Shown here: piece after piece, positions 51,756 to 63,208 of the stretch
Position numbering within the stretch: position 1 is the stretch's first letter
Layout of the letters: each line of letters begins with the position of its first letter
DNA from: Triplophysa rosa
Taxonomy: Eukaryota; Chordata; Actinopteri; Cypriniformes; Nemacheilidae
DNA: 64,000 nucleotides
Direction of reading: 5' to 3'
Assembly (NCBI RefSeq): GCF_024868665.1
Contig: NC_079908.1
Location: 4,733,152 to 4,797,151, forward strand
The notes under the pieces: generated by a model
Databases searched by the model: none
Told to the model about the DNA's origin: nothing
The model's input: only the letters and a program-made list of their open reading frames with translations
Position numbers and translations under genes: made by a program

Positions 51756-52582
51756 CTGCAGAGGGGCCGGCTGTGAGTCAATGGCTCACTGCCAACATCA
51801 GACATCAGCCGAATGAATTCGGGTCTGACACGCATGTTTGTGACTCGGTCAGATCACACTGTTCGGCTTCTCTTGGCAGCCAAGCATTGCACAAGCAGAA
51901 AGGGTTCTCCCCTCACTAGTTTTCTAGTTCATTATGGGACAGTGAACCATCAGCCATTCCGTTTGGCTGGACGTCAGGCCGATCCTCCTTTAAGCAAGCA
52001 GATTTGCTTGCCTGCCTCATGTGTTTCATGAGATAAGAATAAAGACCTTGGGAATCTGCTTAATGAAATTCAGCCTGGTAAAGCGGGCCAGGTTAGGCAA
52101 TTAGGAGTCATGCAAATGGATGGTGCTGAAGCTCTCGGCTTTCATTTTAGGGACCAAGATGTGATGGATTTAACTTAGGTGGCCTTTAGGCAAAAATAAA
52201 TTAGAAAGAGCTCATTTAATGGAATAGTTTGCACAAAAATTCTCACATAATTTATTCCCTCTCATCCTATGTAAATGTACAGCATATGAATTACTTTTTT
52301 TACCCAAACACAAATGTTTTTTTAATATAAAGCTCAAATTAGGAGCCCACTCCAGAATTATTTTCATCAATATACAGTTTATGTGTATGTGTTTACTAAT
52401 GGCAACAAATTTCAAAACATGTTTTTATTTGCATTCATTTTCAATTTAATTAAAACGGAACAAACTGGTCTAAATGACAAAAAAAGATGCAATGTTTTCT
52501 GACACTGAATACCGCAAAGACATTCAATATTCATTTTTAAACAACAAGAATATTTTTTCTTAGATTTATTTAAGAAGTGTTA
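51756..52582. other. Intergenic stretch, nothing recognised
   Basis: About 830 bases. Short frames without domains; no element ends were identified up to the hAT duplication at 52583. Confidence 0.3.
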
Positions 52583-52590
52583 CAAAATGC

Positions 52591-54491
52591 CAGAGGTGTA
52601 AAGAGTACCTGAAAACCATACTTAAGTAAAAGTACAGATACCTTGCAGTGAAAATTACTCCATTACAAGTTACAAGTCACCAATTCCAAAACGACTTGAG
52701 TAAAAGTCTTCGAGTATCTGATTTGAACAGTACTTGAGTATTTTACTCATACCGAATGTAGGCTCAAAGAAGCACTAGTCCTCAACATGTCAGTGGAAAA
52801 ACTAGAAACAGTCGATTTGTGAGGAGAGCAATCGCATTTATTTTCTTAAATCATAATAAGACTGAACACCTCAAAATTGCAACAAATCATGGCCGACATC
52901 ATAACCGACTGTACGTCTATTACAAACACCCAAGTCTCATTTAAGCTCAACTGCTCATAAGTAAACCAAACTCCTTCAAAAAGGTCTCTTCAATATAACG
53001 GATAAATAAAGTAATGTTAAGTAAAATCAAAAAGTCAAAGCCTTTTTGCACTGGACATGCTGGTTTGGGCCTCATCGCCAGCTGCAGTCATGTCCTCATT
53101 TCACATACACTGTTAGCCCTCACCTGCCATTTCTACAGTAATATACTGTATTGGCAACACTGTTGCCAGCTAGTTACTGTAGGTGTTTTACAGTAAACTA
53201 CTGCAATGGCTGTTTGAAGATTCATTATTAAAGAATCTATTAACGCACTTAAGTCACACAGTCTTAGATGAACACGTGTAAATAACAGATGAACACAATA
53301 AATCTGTCAAGATTTCACCAGAGGAGAATTAAACACAAACATCAATAACATCTTCACATATTACAGACACCACTTTCACTTTATGTCTGTCATCTGTGTA
53401 AGATCTTATTGAGATTTAACTCTAGTTCATAGTGGTTCAATTGTGTTTTAAGTCACCATTATGGCGATCAGTGTTTGCTTTGGTTGGACTCTTTGACTTT
53501 CTTGTAGCTTTAAAATGTACACTTATACAATAACACTGAAAGGGACTTTACAGGAACCGCAACTTTATGTTTGCTTAGTAACTGAAGATACATCTGAAAG
53601 AATTCAATCATTAAATAATAATAATATAGCATTTAAGATTTATTAAGATATGTTTGGTAAAGTGATTACATGTTATAATGGAAAGATCTCTGTCAGAAAA
53701 TCTTTCTTTGCAATTGAGACACAGTTAGACACTTGACATACAAACCTCATCAATGGTGACAAACAATCATGAATGAGTTTTGTACTATGTACCCAGCATG
53801 CATTGCAGCATGAAGCTGTTCAGTTGATTGTCACCCTTGTTGAGATTCATATGTGGATTGTTCATTTCTCTGAGTCCGACTCATTCTATAGGTTAATATT
53901 TTGTCTATGTAGTGTGAGAGCACTTTTGAAAATTGAAATACTATACATTCTCTTTACTGGTTTACATCACTTCATGGCAATAGTCCCACCACATGGTCAA
54001 ATTTTGAGCAAACATGTTTAGAGCACATTTAGGAAGAGTTAGTTTTAAAAATAAGAGCTTTTGTGTGACCTACAGTAACTAGCTGGCAACAGTGTTGCCA
54101 ATATATTACTGTAGAAATAGCGGGTAAGGGCTAACCTTGTGTAAACCGCCAGCGATTGACATCTACCTGATACTGCACTCATATTCATATAAAGAAGACA
54201 TGTTGACAAGTTTTTGTAAGTTAGAGCAAAATCCACAAGATTGTAGTACCTTCATTGCCCTGTAAATGGCTATATTAATTATAAGATAGGTGGCATGCAA
54301 AATGTAATGTGTAATTGCATTAGTCATTACAAATGTAGTGGAGTAAAGAGTACATATACTTGTTCAAATATGTAGTTAAGTAGAGAGTAAAAGTTGCTAA
54401 TATCTTTAATACTCAGTACAACTACAAAGTATCCATAAAGATACTTAAGTAAAGTAACTAAGTACATTTACTCCAATACTTTACACCACTG
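52591..54491. mobile_element. hAT-type element (Tol2/hAT-Ac-like ends), non-autonomous, 1.9 kb, duplication CAAAATGC
   Basis: Ends CAGAGGTGTAAAG and CTTTACACCACTG form the short inverted repeat of the Tol2-like hAT group. The flanks are CAAAATGC on both sides (52583-52590 and 54492-54499), an exact 8-bp duplication. Subterminal sequence is rich in ACTTAAGTAAAAGTA / TACTTTGTAGT-type repeats, where hAT transposase binds. No transposase frame is left. A second long inverted repeat lies inside (53107-54144). Confidence 0.92.
53107..54144. repeat. Inner long inverted repeat (about 83-bp arms) within the hAT element
   Basis: Arms 53107-53190 and 54061-54144 pair over about 80 bases with few differences (CACTGTTAGCCC at the tip; TTGGCAACACTGTTGCCAG inside). 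It is a nested MITE-like element of another family, or a second subterminal structure of the hAT element. Confidence 0.75.
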
Positions 54492-54734
54492 CAAAATGCC
54501 AATGAAAGATTGGAAAAATTGGAGTGATCTCTTATTCGAACTTAAAACGTGAAGCAGGCGCTTCAACCACAAGGCCACAATCTAACATAAGTAATGGGGG
54601 CATTTCTTGAACTTGAAGTTGGAGTGAAGTTTACCTGCTCAGACCACACTATCTGGTCTCCGTTACACATGCATAATTAATGCGTTAAGATTATCAATCA
54701 TAGTTAATCATAATCGCGTCATGATGCAAGAAGC

Positions 54735-54831
54735 TGACTACCGATCGGATGGTTTAGCGAGGTCCTCGGAGGAGCCCCGGCTGAGCACCGAGAAGACGAT
54801 CGAACTTGACTATCTATAGGAAGTAAAAGTT

Positions 54832-54868
<37 letters not shown>

Positions 54869-54871
54869 GTT
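54735..54871 (+). pseudogene. 18S rRNA 3'-end fragment
   Basis: The fragment matches the last part of 18S rRNA: CCGATCGGATGGTTTAG, GAGGTCCTCGGA, CCGAGAAGACGATC, AACTTGACTATCTA, GTAACAAGGTTTCCGTAGG and TGAACCTGCGGAAGGATC. Differences from the conserved text are AAGTTGTAACAAGG for AAGTCGTAACAAGG, TCTATAGG for TCTAGAGG, and a gap of about 25 bases after CCTCGGA. It is a displaced, non-functional piece of ribosomal DNA. Confidence 0.92.
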
Positions 54872-55000
54872 GTCGGTTGCCGGGCGCGCGCCTGTATCCA
54901 GAGCGGCGGCGGGGACCACGGCCCCCGTCCTGTCTCCCCGGCAGGTACCCGTAGGTGCGTCCCCCGCTCTCACGGGCGGGAGCGGGCCGTGGGTGCAGAA
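54872..55000 (+). other. ITS1 remnant attached to the 18S fragment
   Basis: The GC-rich stretch directly after the 18S end (GCCGGGCGCGCGCC, GAGCGGCGGCGGGGACC, CGGGCGGGAGCGGGCCG) is in the position and style of ITS1. Its presence shows that the source was ribosomal DNA or unprocessed precursor rather than mature 18S RNA. Confidence 0.75.
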
Positions 55001-55129
55001 AAATTGATGTCTTATGCTGCTACGGCCCACTCCGTGCCACTAGCAAGCGGATGAATGCGAAAGGCAGTCTGAGCGAGGGGTGTTTCTCCTGGAATGTTTA
55101 GACATTGGTTTGTAAGTCAAAGTGAAACC

Positions 55130-55237
55130 CGGGACTTTCTTACTGACATGTCGCGTTTTTGTGCTCTCGTCTGGTGCCCTTCTGGTCATTTTGCGTCCTA
55201 GGCAACTGCCTATGTCGCCTAGCCACGGGCCGGCCCT
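55130..55237. mobile_element. hAT-type terminal fragment ending CGGGCCGGCCCTG
   Basis: The right end CTAGCCACGGGCCGGCCCTG, read inverted, starts CAGGGCCGGCCCGTGG and passes into GGCGACATAGGCAGTTGCC. This is a terminus seen in fish hAT non-autonomous elements. Its partner end was not found, so the left border is approximate. Confidence 0.45.
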
Positions 55238-55384
55238 GTATATCTTCACTTGCTAATACAGACTTGTGTACCTGCCAGATCCCTACTCTCTGCAAACGAA
55301 CGAAGTCTTGTAGTGCCATCCCAAAAAGGGAAAAAATCAGTCTCACGTACCTTCTCTCGATCTGTTCCACATTTGTGCTGCTAC

Positions 55385-55463
55385 AAGATCATATAGCCTA
55401 CCACAGTATATATATATATATATATATACTGTACTGTATATATATATATATATATATATACTG

Positions 55464-55494
<31 letters not shown>

Positions 55495-55517
55495 ATACTG
55501 TGGTAGGCTATATGAGA
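55385..55517. repeat. (TA)n palindrome bounded by TATAGCCTACCACAGTATA
   Basis: Left TATAGCCTACCACAG and right CTGTGGTAGGCTATA are inverse copies. Between them are long TATATATA tracts punctuated by ACTGTA. The whole can form a large hairpin. Expansion inside a small palindromic element is likely. Confidence 0.85.
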
Positions 55518-55564
55518 CCAGTTTTTACTGCACTTATGCTTTTTGTTGTCCTTATGTTGTTCCA

Positions 55565-55642
55565 ATTGCTTCCATTGTTTACCTCATTTGTAAATCGCTT
55601 TGGATAAAAGCGTCTGCTAGATGACTTAATGTAAATGTCAAT
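55565..55642 (+). mobile_element. SINE 3' tail fragment
   Basis: TGTAAATCGCTTTGGATAAA, AGCGTCTGCTAGATGACTTA and ATGTAAATGTC form the fish SINE tail. The tRNA-like head is not seen. Confidence 0.65.
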
Positions 55643-55995
55643 TAAAAGTTCTGGAGCTGTCCTCATATGTGTAGCGTAATTCTGCTGAATATGCAGATTT
55701 CTGTCAATTAATTTCGAGCAAAGCACTATAAGCAGCAAATAAAAGCCAAGCTTTAAAGGCCAAGCCTTCAAAATAACAATTCTTCTCATCTGACTCCCGG
55801 TCGGGTCAAATACGATTATGTGTTTGTACGGCTCAGTTAAGCGCCCTGTCTCTACACTACTTACATGTCCTTTCTGAGGTTCTCACTGGTTGTGGCAGCT
55901 CCTCGGAGATCTAATCCAGCTGTGAACAGACTTTCTGGGTCATTAATTATGTGATTTTTCAGAGCAAATACTAAAAAGTCAGAATTTATTGGAAA

Positions 55996-56138
55996 GGTGG
56001 TCCTGTAGCTCTATAGGTAGAGCATTGCATTTGCATAATAAAGGTCAATAAGCTTAAATCCCAGGAAACAGGCACTGATCAAGTCACTTTTTAGATAAAA
56101 GCATCTGCCAAATGCATAAATGTAAAATAAATAAGCCA
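55996..56138 (+). mobile_element. tRNA-derived SINE
   Basis: GTAGCTCTATAGGTAGAGCATTG corresponds to an A box, and TAAGCTTAAATCCCAGG to a decayed B box. The tail follows: TAGATAAAAGCATCTGCC and AAATGCATAAATGTAAA. It is a SINE with RNA polymerase III promoter, not a working tRNA gene, since no cloverleaf can be completed. Confidence 0.75.
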
Positions 56139-56803
56139 TCAAGGTCAATCCTCGGGACTTTCTGTTTTAAAACACGCTCTACATGCCATTTCATTTTACT
56201 CCCGAATGCAAAAAAGTCTCTGCTTGGAAAGAAGAGGTGGGCCATTTTTACATTTTTCATACCTTGCGCACTTGCTATGGCCAATATGTGCCAGCTGGTT
56301 CAGACCTCCATGCTTATTAAAAGCACAGGTGTTGCCTACACGCTGTGAGCTCATTGGTTGTTATCTGTGTTGTGGAGACCTCCTGTGGCGACGTGGCTGT
56401 GAGGCTAAAGATGGACCTGCAGTGGGGGAAAAAGCACATTCACGTGCTGGCACAGAATCGTGCATCATGCTGAATTATTCACAAGCGTCTGGCTTCCACA
56501 GATGGAGAGGGTTCTGTAGACAAGCGCTTTGGATGATGCAAATGAAATAGTGTTGACTGGCAGCGATGCTAAACGATAGAGCTAAGTGCTGATTTGGGAG
56601 CATTCAAGAAGAAGATAGCGGAAACTCTTCCAAAGAAAAGGCTAGTTTTGCTTTTACTGTTTCGCATGCAGAATTAGATAGCTGAGTAACATAAATGGTA
56701 AGGTTTTAGGAATGGACACAAGTACTCTGAGGTCATAGAAATGGTCGATCTTGGACAATCCTGCAGCCAGTAAACAACTTCCCAGGGCATGCAAGCAACC
56801 CCA
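56139..56803. other. Intergenic stretch, nothing recognised
   Basis: About 665 bases with overlapping short frames and no recognised domains. Confidence 0.3.
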
Positions 56804-57226
56804 CACTGTAAAACTTTGCTGTAGTTTTTGCAGCAGGTTTGCCAGTAACTTACTGTAGATTTATTTACTACTTAATATATATATATATATATATTAGCAC
56901 TGTTTTCAATTACTTTAACCAAAATTAAAACACTTTGACTTTTGAGATTCAAAATGAGCAAGAAGAGACTGGCATTAGCACAGCAACACAGCAAAAAATA
57001 ACATTCTTCCTAAGCATTTTTCTCTTGTTTTCTGTAAAAAAAATTAAAACTTCTTAAATTACGATACATTTACATAACAAGAAAAGTGACCCAAGATATT
57101 TAGTCTTGTTTTATGAAAGAAAAAAATATAAACTAGGTAAGTTTATGCTTAAAACAAAATTGTACATTAAATCTACAGTAAGTTACTGGCAAACCTGCTG
57201 CGAAATTACAGCAAAGCTTTACAGTG
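56804..57226. mobile_element. MITE with about 60-bp terminal inverted repeats, CACTGTAAAAC ends
   Basis: Left CACTGTAAAACTTTGCTGTA, then GCAGCAGGTTTGCCAGTAAC, mirrors GTTACTGGCAAACCTGCTGC and GCAAAGCTTTACAGTG at the right. The arms pair over about 60 bases. The interior is AT-rich with a (TA)n run. No coding potential. Confidence 0.85.
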
Positions 57227-58349
57227 CAGTGCAACACATTGCCCTGCTAAAAAAAAATATGTTCTAAGGACATTTTGCTAACGTTTCCTTTAAGTCATAA
57301 AAACATATAATTTTTTACTTTCTACTAACAATGTATGAATAACGATTTTATATCAATGTTTTTGGAACAGTTAGCAATGACATAATGTAGCTACAATGTT
57401 TTTTTTTAACGCAAAAACATACATAACGTTGATGTAATGTTTAGAGAAAATTCTCAAGCCAAAGTTCTGAGAATATACACTGTCAGCTGGATGTAAACGA
57501 CTTAGAACACCTTAGCTGCATAACCTTAACTGCATAGCAACACCCTGGCAACCACCTTCTATAACGCATAATGCATGTTCCCAGGGAACACTCATACAGA
57601 TAAAATGTATGTCTTGAATGCACTGTAAAAGCACCTTTCTAATGCATAAATGTCAATGTAAAGAGTTTGTCATTTATTATTGGCACATACATACATGTAG
57701 TTTCAAGCCTTCATTTGAGAAACTCAGTAGTTCCTGTGCATCAGTCCAGAATAAACTTGGCAGATAATTTCCCAGCTCATTGGTGTCTGTACAGGTAATG
57801 AGAATCTCAGTCATAAATCATCACTCTGAAAAAAGCTGTCTGCTGGATAGCATGTTTTGTAGTTTCATATATGTGGCATTGAGGCTAATTTAATCCGAGC
57901 GAGGTGTTGGATGTTCAGCTCCTTCACAACCCGCTTCAATTACGGATGCCTGTCAACCCGATTTCAACATGCACTTTAAACCTGGATTCAACTCTTCAGC
58001 TTCAGTCTTTAGAGTCCAGCTCCAAACAGAATCAATCTAGTGAGAACTTTTTTTGATTTTGGGTTGTGGTAGCGTTTGGGCTGTATTATTTTAATACAGT
58101 AATTATATGTGACAGGGAAATTATCTTCGAATGTTCTGGTGTGATTGCTGAAACTAAATGATTTTCATCAGGAAATTGACTTTGTGTTTGAAAGGAACCA
58201 GGCAGAGAAACAAAAGCAATAAAACATTGTTTTATGCAGCATCACAGGCCGTATGAAGCAACAATAGATCTGCATCATTTGTGATGCAAATTCTCTTAAC
58301 TCTTTATGTGACTTTGGACATATAGAACGTGTTCTGGAAATAATTATAT
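57227..58349. other. Intergenic stretch, nothing recognised
   Basis: About 1.1 kb, AT-rich; no gene or paired element ends identified. Confidence 0.3.
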
Positions 58350-58357
58350 GTTTATTC

Positions 58358-58715
58358 TAGGGCTGTCAAGCGATTAATCGCGATTAATTGCATACAGAAT
58401 AAAAGTTTGTGTTTACATAATATACTGTATGTCTATGTACTGTGCATATTAATTTTGTATTTATAAATACAAACACATACACATGAATACATATTTAGGA
58501 AATATTTACATGTATTTGTTTATATTTACTAATAATTGAAATTATATATATAAACGTTTATTAATTTTTAGATTTTCCTTAAATATATGCATGCATGTGT
58601 ATGTGTTAATAACGACAAAATTATTATGCACAGTACACAGATATACTGTATATTATGTAAACACAAACTTTTATTCTGGATGCGATTAATCGCGATTAAT
58701 CGTTTGACAGCCCTA
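58358..58715. mobile_element. hAT-type MITE with perfect 8-bp duplication GTTTATTC
   Basis: Ends TAGGGCTGTCAAGCGATTAA and TTAATCGTTTGACAGCCCTA are flanked by GTTTATTC (58350-58357 and 58716-58723). The inverted arms run about 80 bases, through AATCGCGATTAAT and AAAAGTTTGTGTTTACATAA. It is a common fish family and is non-coding. Confidence 0.92.
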
Positions 58716-58729
58716 GTTTATTCTTCATT

Positions 58730-58910
58730 GGAAAACAAAAGAAGATATTTTGAGAAATGACTCAGTGGTTCTGTGCGCATACAATGAAAGTCAATGGGGT
58801 CCAAAGTTGTTTAGTTATCAACATTCTTCAAAATGTCTAAATTTGTGTTGTGCAGAAGAATGAAAGTCATACAGGTTTGAAATGACATGAGGGTGAGTAA
58901 ATGATGAAAG
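58730..58910. mobile_element. Partial ANGEL-like foldback MITE
   Basis: AAAAGAAGATATTTTGAGAA, GAAAGTCAATGGGGTCCAAA and GACATGAGGGTGAGTAAATG match the central and right parts of the family at 44168-44594. The terminal CCCT/TTAA end is missing. Confidence 0.6.
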
Positions 58911-58934
58911 AATCTTTATTACCTTTTACAATAA

Positions 58935-59090
58935 GTCATTACAATGACTTATTATAGCGTTGACAATGCCAAAGTCGTGGGTTCAATCCCAGGGGATTGC
59001 ACAAATTTAGAAACAAAAATGTACAGGATAATGCAATGTAATTCGCTTTTAAGCATCTGCCAAATGCGTAAATGTAAAAGTAAATGTACA
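58935..59090 (+). mobile_element. tRNA-derived SINE, partial head
   Basis: GTCGTGGGTTCAATCCCAGG is a well-kept B box. It is followed by the usual body and the tail GCATCTGCCAAATGCGTAAA with ATGTAAAAGTAAATG. The A-box half is decayed. Confidence 0.75.
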
Positions 59091-60569
59091 ATAGCAACTG
59101 ATAGATATACTGGATATTGTCTGCACCATCTGAACAAACGGATCAGATTCAATTACTTAAGAAACGAATGTGCGAAAGACTCAATCTGAAAAACAAATCA
59201 GATTAACGTGCTGTGAACAAAACCAAAGTGGCAGAACAAATCATATTTCAATATCACCAATAGTTTTGTAATTGTGTAGATATTAAAACCAATGGTGGAA
59301 CTATTGACTTAATGAAAAAAAGCATCATATTTCTAAGTGAAAAACGAATGACAGACACTGGAAAATACTACAGAGGTAACAAAGGAAGATTTAGTTGCAG
59401 TTATGATCTGATAACTAGAACGTCTGCAATGTAAATTTAACAAGTTAGAAATTATAGAGTATCATGAATGTAAAAACCCTGCGCTACAATTTAAACATCC
59501 AAAATGGGAACATCTGACATTAAAAAAAATTTTTTTTGTCTGATTTGAGTCCAAAAGGTGTTCAACAGAATCTGTGTACTGTGGGGGAACTTAAGCACAA
59601 CCGTACTTTGAAAAAATGTAAAAATCGAGCTGTCTTTTGCTGCAACAATTTATTCTGAAGTTTTATTTTGACCTCTCCCTCTCTCAAGGTTTCATTCAGC
59701 ACCTGTCTCTCTTTCTCTTACTGACTGTTTTCGTTTTTGCTTCATTATTTTTATTCACTTCACTGTCAGTTTCCATCTCGCGCTTTCTTTCTGTCTTCTT
59801 TACTAACTTATTTCGTTTTTCAGTCCTTCTCCCCTCAAACAGCCACACCAGATGTGAACACTTGACTGATGGCCACTCATGTTTCAGAGCCATCTGTTGT
59901 TCTCTGTTCAGTTGACTGAGTGACATGTCATGTCAGAATATGTTTTTTATAAGCATTGCTTAAGCATCACCTTATATTTAGACCCGATGTATCCAATGTA
60001 ACTTGTTATATAAGATTTTAAAGTGCAGACAAGCATTTAGTAGACCCCATCAGGGCACATTTACTAAAGGGACAATGTGTTCTATTACTGTCTCTTTAAA
60101 CTGATGGGATTTATGTTTTTATTATATTCAGTAACTTCCATTTTTGAAAATCTACAGAGTAAACTTCAATCTGTCGCCACAAGGACTTTTCACTTCAGAG
60201 AGGTGTGCCCTCTTAAGGTTTGAAGCATATCATGAAAGCAAGCAACTGAAATCCACTGAAATATTTACTTGGTCACCCACGGTGTGTGGATTGAGACACT
60301 GGGTGTGTGTTTTGTTGAGGAAACCTCAAAACAGGCATCTTTTCAGAAGAAAGGATGGCATCAAATGGACCTGTAAGGATATTCTTGTCAGCTGGTTCTG
60401 AAGGTGGCTGATGTGATGAATTTGCTTCTTCATTGCTTTGTGATATCTAGATATACGGTACTTTACAAAAACAAAGAAATATTTTTTTCTAAATTAATTC
60501 GGAATGTCAAAAATATTTTTTTGTCTTCATAGAAATTTTATTCTTAAAAAAATGTTTCTGTTCAACGCA
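59091..60569. other. Intergenic stretch, nothing recognised
   Basis: About 1.5 kb. A hydrophobic frame at 59637-59915 derives from T/C-rich sequence and has no recognised domain. Confidence 0.3.
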
Positions 60570-61790
60570 AGGACGGTAATGATAACTGTGATAAGAAAAA
60601 TATTAGCATCCACTAGTGTTGTAGTACTCGAGACCGGTCTCAAGACCATGTTTTGATGGTCTTGATCTTGTCTCGGTCTTTACTGTCTTTGGTCTCGATC
60701 TTGTCTTGGTCTCAGATTTAGTGGTCTCGTCATTTTATTTCAAGACCGGTCAAGACAACAGCTATGGGAATTACACTAAATTGCTGGTGCATTGTCTGAT
60801 TTAGGTGTTAACATCATTCTTGTGATTGGATGTAATACTTCTGGCTTTAAAAGCACTCACCACGTGTTCCTTATTTGATTCTTCTGTTACTTTTGTTACT
60901 CTTACTGCTGGAAAGAGAAGAATGGGGGATTGTCTTAAAGAAATCTGTCAACAAAATGAATACACACAAAGGCCCACAATATCCGAGATGTGAATGCAAA
61001 AAAGGTACTTGTATGAGAACTTGTTTTTTTATTTTATAACATCTGATGTGAAATTGATTTTGTATAATTATTCAATAAACCTTGAATTAATAAGTGAATT
61101 AAATTGTAGACACAATTAAACACTATTTTGGCTAGTCCCAACAAATCTAGAACAAATCTGAACTTTTGTGCATTTCTGAGCATCGCACAACTATTTTGCT
61201 ATTAATTAGATCACTGAATGTTTTGTTTTGTTGAAGGTCACAGACTTAAATATATCTTTTCTTTTCAATTTATCATTTTTTTATTGTTTAGTTGTTGGAA
61301 TTTTTACCATCACGAAAATTGTAAGATGTTACAGCAGGTGGGTGATAAAACATGGAACATAAAACATCCTACACATACATTTCTGCACAATAAATCACCC
61401 AAGTTACTTATATTATTCTTTTATTATTACTTTTTAGTGTTTTGAGGATCTTTTGAATGAATTTTGGGAGTGCTGGTCTTAGTCTCGACTCGGTCTCGGC
61501 CCCTCAAAGTCTTGGTCTTGTCTTGGTCTTGACAGCCTCTGGTCTCGGTATTGTCTTGGTCTCAGTTTTGGTGGTCTCGACTACAACACTAGCATCCACA
61601 CCAACAGACAGTCATGATAAAGACAACTCCTGTTTAGCGTTACATTACGAGATAAGATAAGACAATAATTAGTGTCCACATCAGCGCAAGTAATGAAGAT
61701 AACTATAACAATAAATATATTAGTGTCCACACCAATGGACAAAATAAAGATAACTATAATGATAAATATATTAGTAACATTTCATTACAG
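60570..61790. repeat. Minisatellite-like units interrupted by a hAT element
   Basis: Units containing GATAACTATAAYRATAAATAT and TTAGTGTCCACACCAAYGGAC lie at about 60580-60613 and recur at 61592-61780 at a period near 55-60 bases. The hAT element at 60614-61591 sits inside one unit. Confidence 0.6.
60614..61591. mobile_element. hAT-type element, 978 bp, perfect 8-bp duplication GCATCCAC
   Basis: Ends TAGTGTTGTAGTACTCGAG and CTCGACTACAACACTA are flanked by GCATCCAC at 60606-60613 and 61592-61599. The subterminal regions are dense in GGTCTCG / CTTGGTCTTG repeats, likely transposase-binding motifs. The interior has no transposase frame, so it is non-autonomous. Confidence 0.92.
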
Positions 61791-62826
61791 ACTTCACATA
61801 AGCTTTGAGATGTTACATAATGATATATGCTTCTGTAGTAACCGCCAAAGCATGATGCTGAACCTGAATTTCATGTGTATAGATTCTGGTCTGTTGCCCT
61901 GTGAATGTGTGTGTATGTGTTTCCTCATGGTCTATTATATTCTATCATTGTTTGTCTTGTTCCATCACTAACCACAAGGGTTTTTTCTTTCACTGCTCTA
62001 TTTTCAGTGAGCTTGATGTATAGCGTCCAAAGTAAGGTCACTTGGGCACCGTGATGCAGAAGTATACTACCCATAATTCACCTCACAAGTACCCATCAGC
62101 CTGGCATCATTATCCTGGAATAGCAGAGCAGTATAGCTGCTCTAGTTCAGAAGACATTTATTTACAACAATTTACTGTAAGCATCAGCTGTCAATGTTTT
62201 ACAGGGTATTATCACATTGTGCAGCATGCAAGAATCTTTCCATGCCAATCAGTCCATATCAAAATGAGCCAGGCAATATGTTAAAGAAAAAATATTTTAA
62301 ATCTCATCCCTTAATCAGATCTTCTAGGAAGGAAGACACTCACCAACACTAGTACTTCCGATGGGAGCCAACCCAAGAAAGCCCTCCATCATAGTCTTGC
62401 TGTTTGGGCTGGTACAAACTGAGACCAAAACTTGAAGAAATCAGTCTGGAGGCTAAGCAAACAGGCCGACTGTAAAAGAGCTCTTCAACAGCTAATTCAC
62501 ACTGAAATGTGGTCCAACTGTTCTGGAACCCAGCCATGCCTTTACATTGCTTTGAAAGTTAGCTGCTTCGCACATGCTGTAAGCCAAAAACAAACTACCA
62601 TGCAAAACCACCACGCCCTGCAGTCCACACCTCGACCACAGAAGATCAACGGATGAACCTCTTGAACGCACACGTAAGGACAAGATTTGGTCAAGGTCAA
62701 AGGTCATTGTTGATCACCAACACAGACTCCATAAACAACCCAAGGATGAATTTTTGATCTTGACTGAGAACGTTCATCCTGCCCAAGATGTTGAATTTGT
62801 TCTTCATACTTGTGTGCCGTTCTAAA
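61791..62826. other. Intergenic stretch, nothing recognised
   Basis: About 1 kb. No RNA gene was recognised. The part 62330-62470 was checked for 5S rRNA likeness and does not fit. Confidence 0.3.
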
Positions 62827-63208
62827 GGTGGATTTTTACTTCTGTGTGGGACCTACACCGTAGACTGACGCGCACCTCTCCAAAAAATCTGTGATAACGT
62901 CGGGTTTACTCATAAGCATTTCCAAACGAATTATATAAAAATATTGCGTGTTCTTCTGTATGTAACAACTCAAGCTGAAAAAGTGACTGTTTACTTGCCG
63001 CTATCACTGCTAAATGCTTCAGACAGCGTAGGAACCACTTCTTCTTCGACTCTTGTCTTGGTTACACAAGCAACACGCCTGTGGACACTGACGCCTAGTG
63101 GCCATTGCCTGTCAACGTGGACAACAACGCACAAGTATAAACAAAAACTGGCGCATTGCCTACGACATAGAGGCTATGGCGTAGGTCCGATGCAGTAGTA
63201 AAAACCCG
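62827..63208. mobile_element. Probable MITE with GGATTTTTACT ends
   Basis: GGTGGATTTTTACTTCTGTG and GGGACCTACACCGTAG at the left are loosely mirrored by GGCGTAGGTCCGATGCAG and TAGTAAAAACCC at the right, about 380 bp apart. The style resembles a fish Harbinger-like family with CGTAG-rich subterminal sequence. The target duplication is not resolved. Confidence 0.5.

Noticed and set aside
55159..55370. Minus-strand frame MEQIERRYVRLIF as a gene
   Set aside because: Short, overlaps a hAT end and a palindrome, and has no recognised family.
55996..59090. Two possible tRNA genes (A/B boxes at 56000 and 58980)
   Set aside because: The A or B box is decayed, no cloverleaf can be completed, and both carry the fish SINE tail.
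59637..59915. Hydrophobic 92-codon frame as a membrane protein
   Set aside because: It lies in a T/C-rich tract. The Leu/Phe/Ser bias follows from base composition and no homologue is recognised.
62311..62470. Possible 5S rRNA-like segment
   Set aside because: Only a few words (GATGGGAG, GGAGGCTAAGCA) resemble 5S rRNA. The conserved internal control region is absent.
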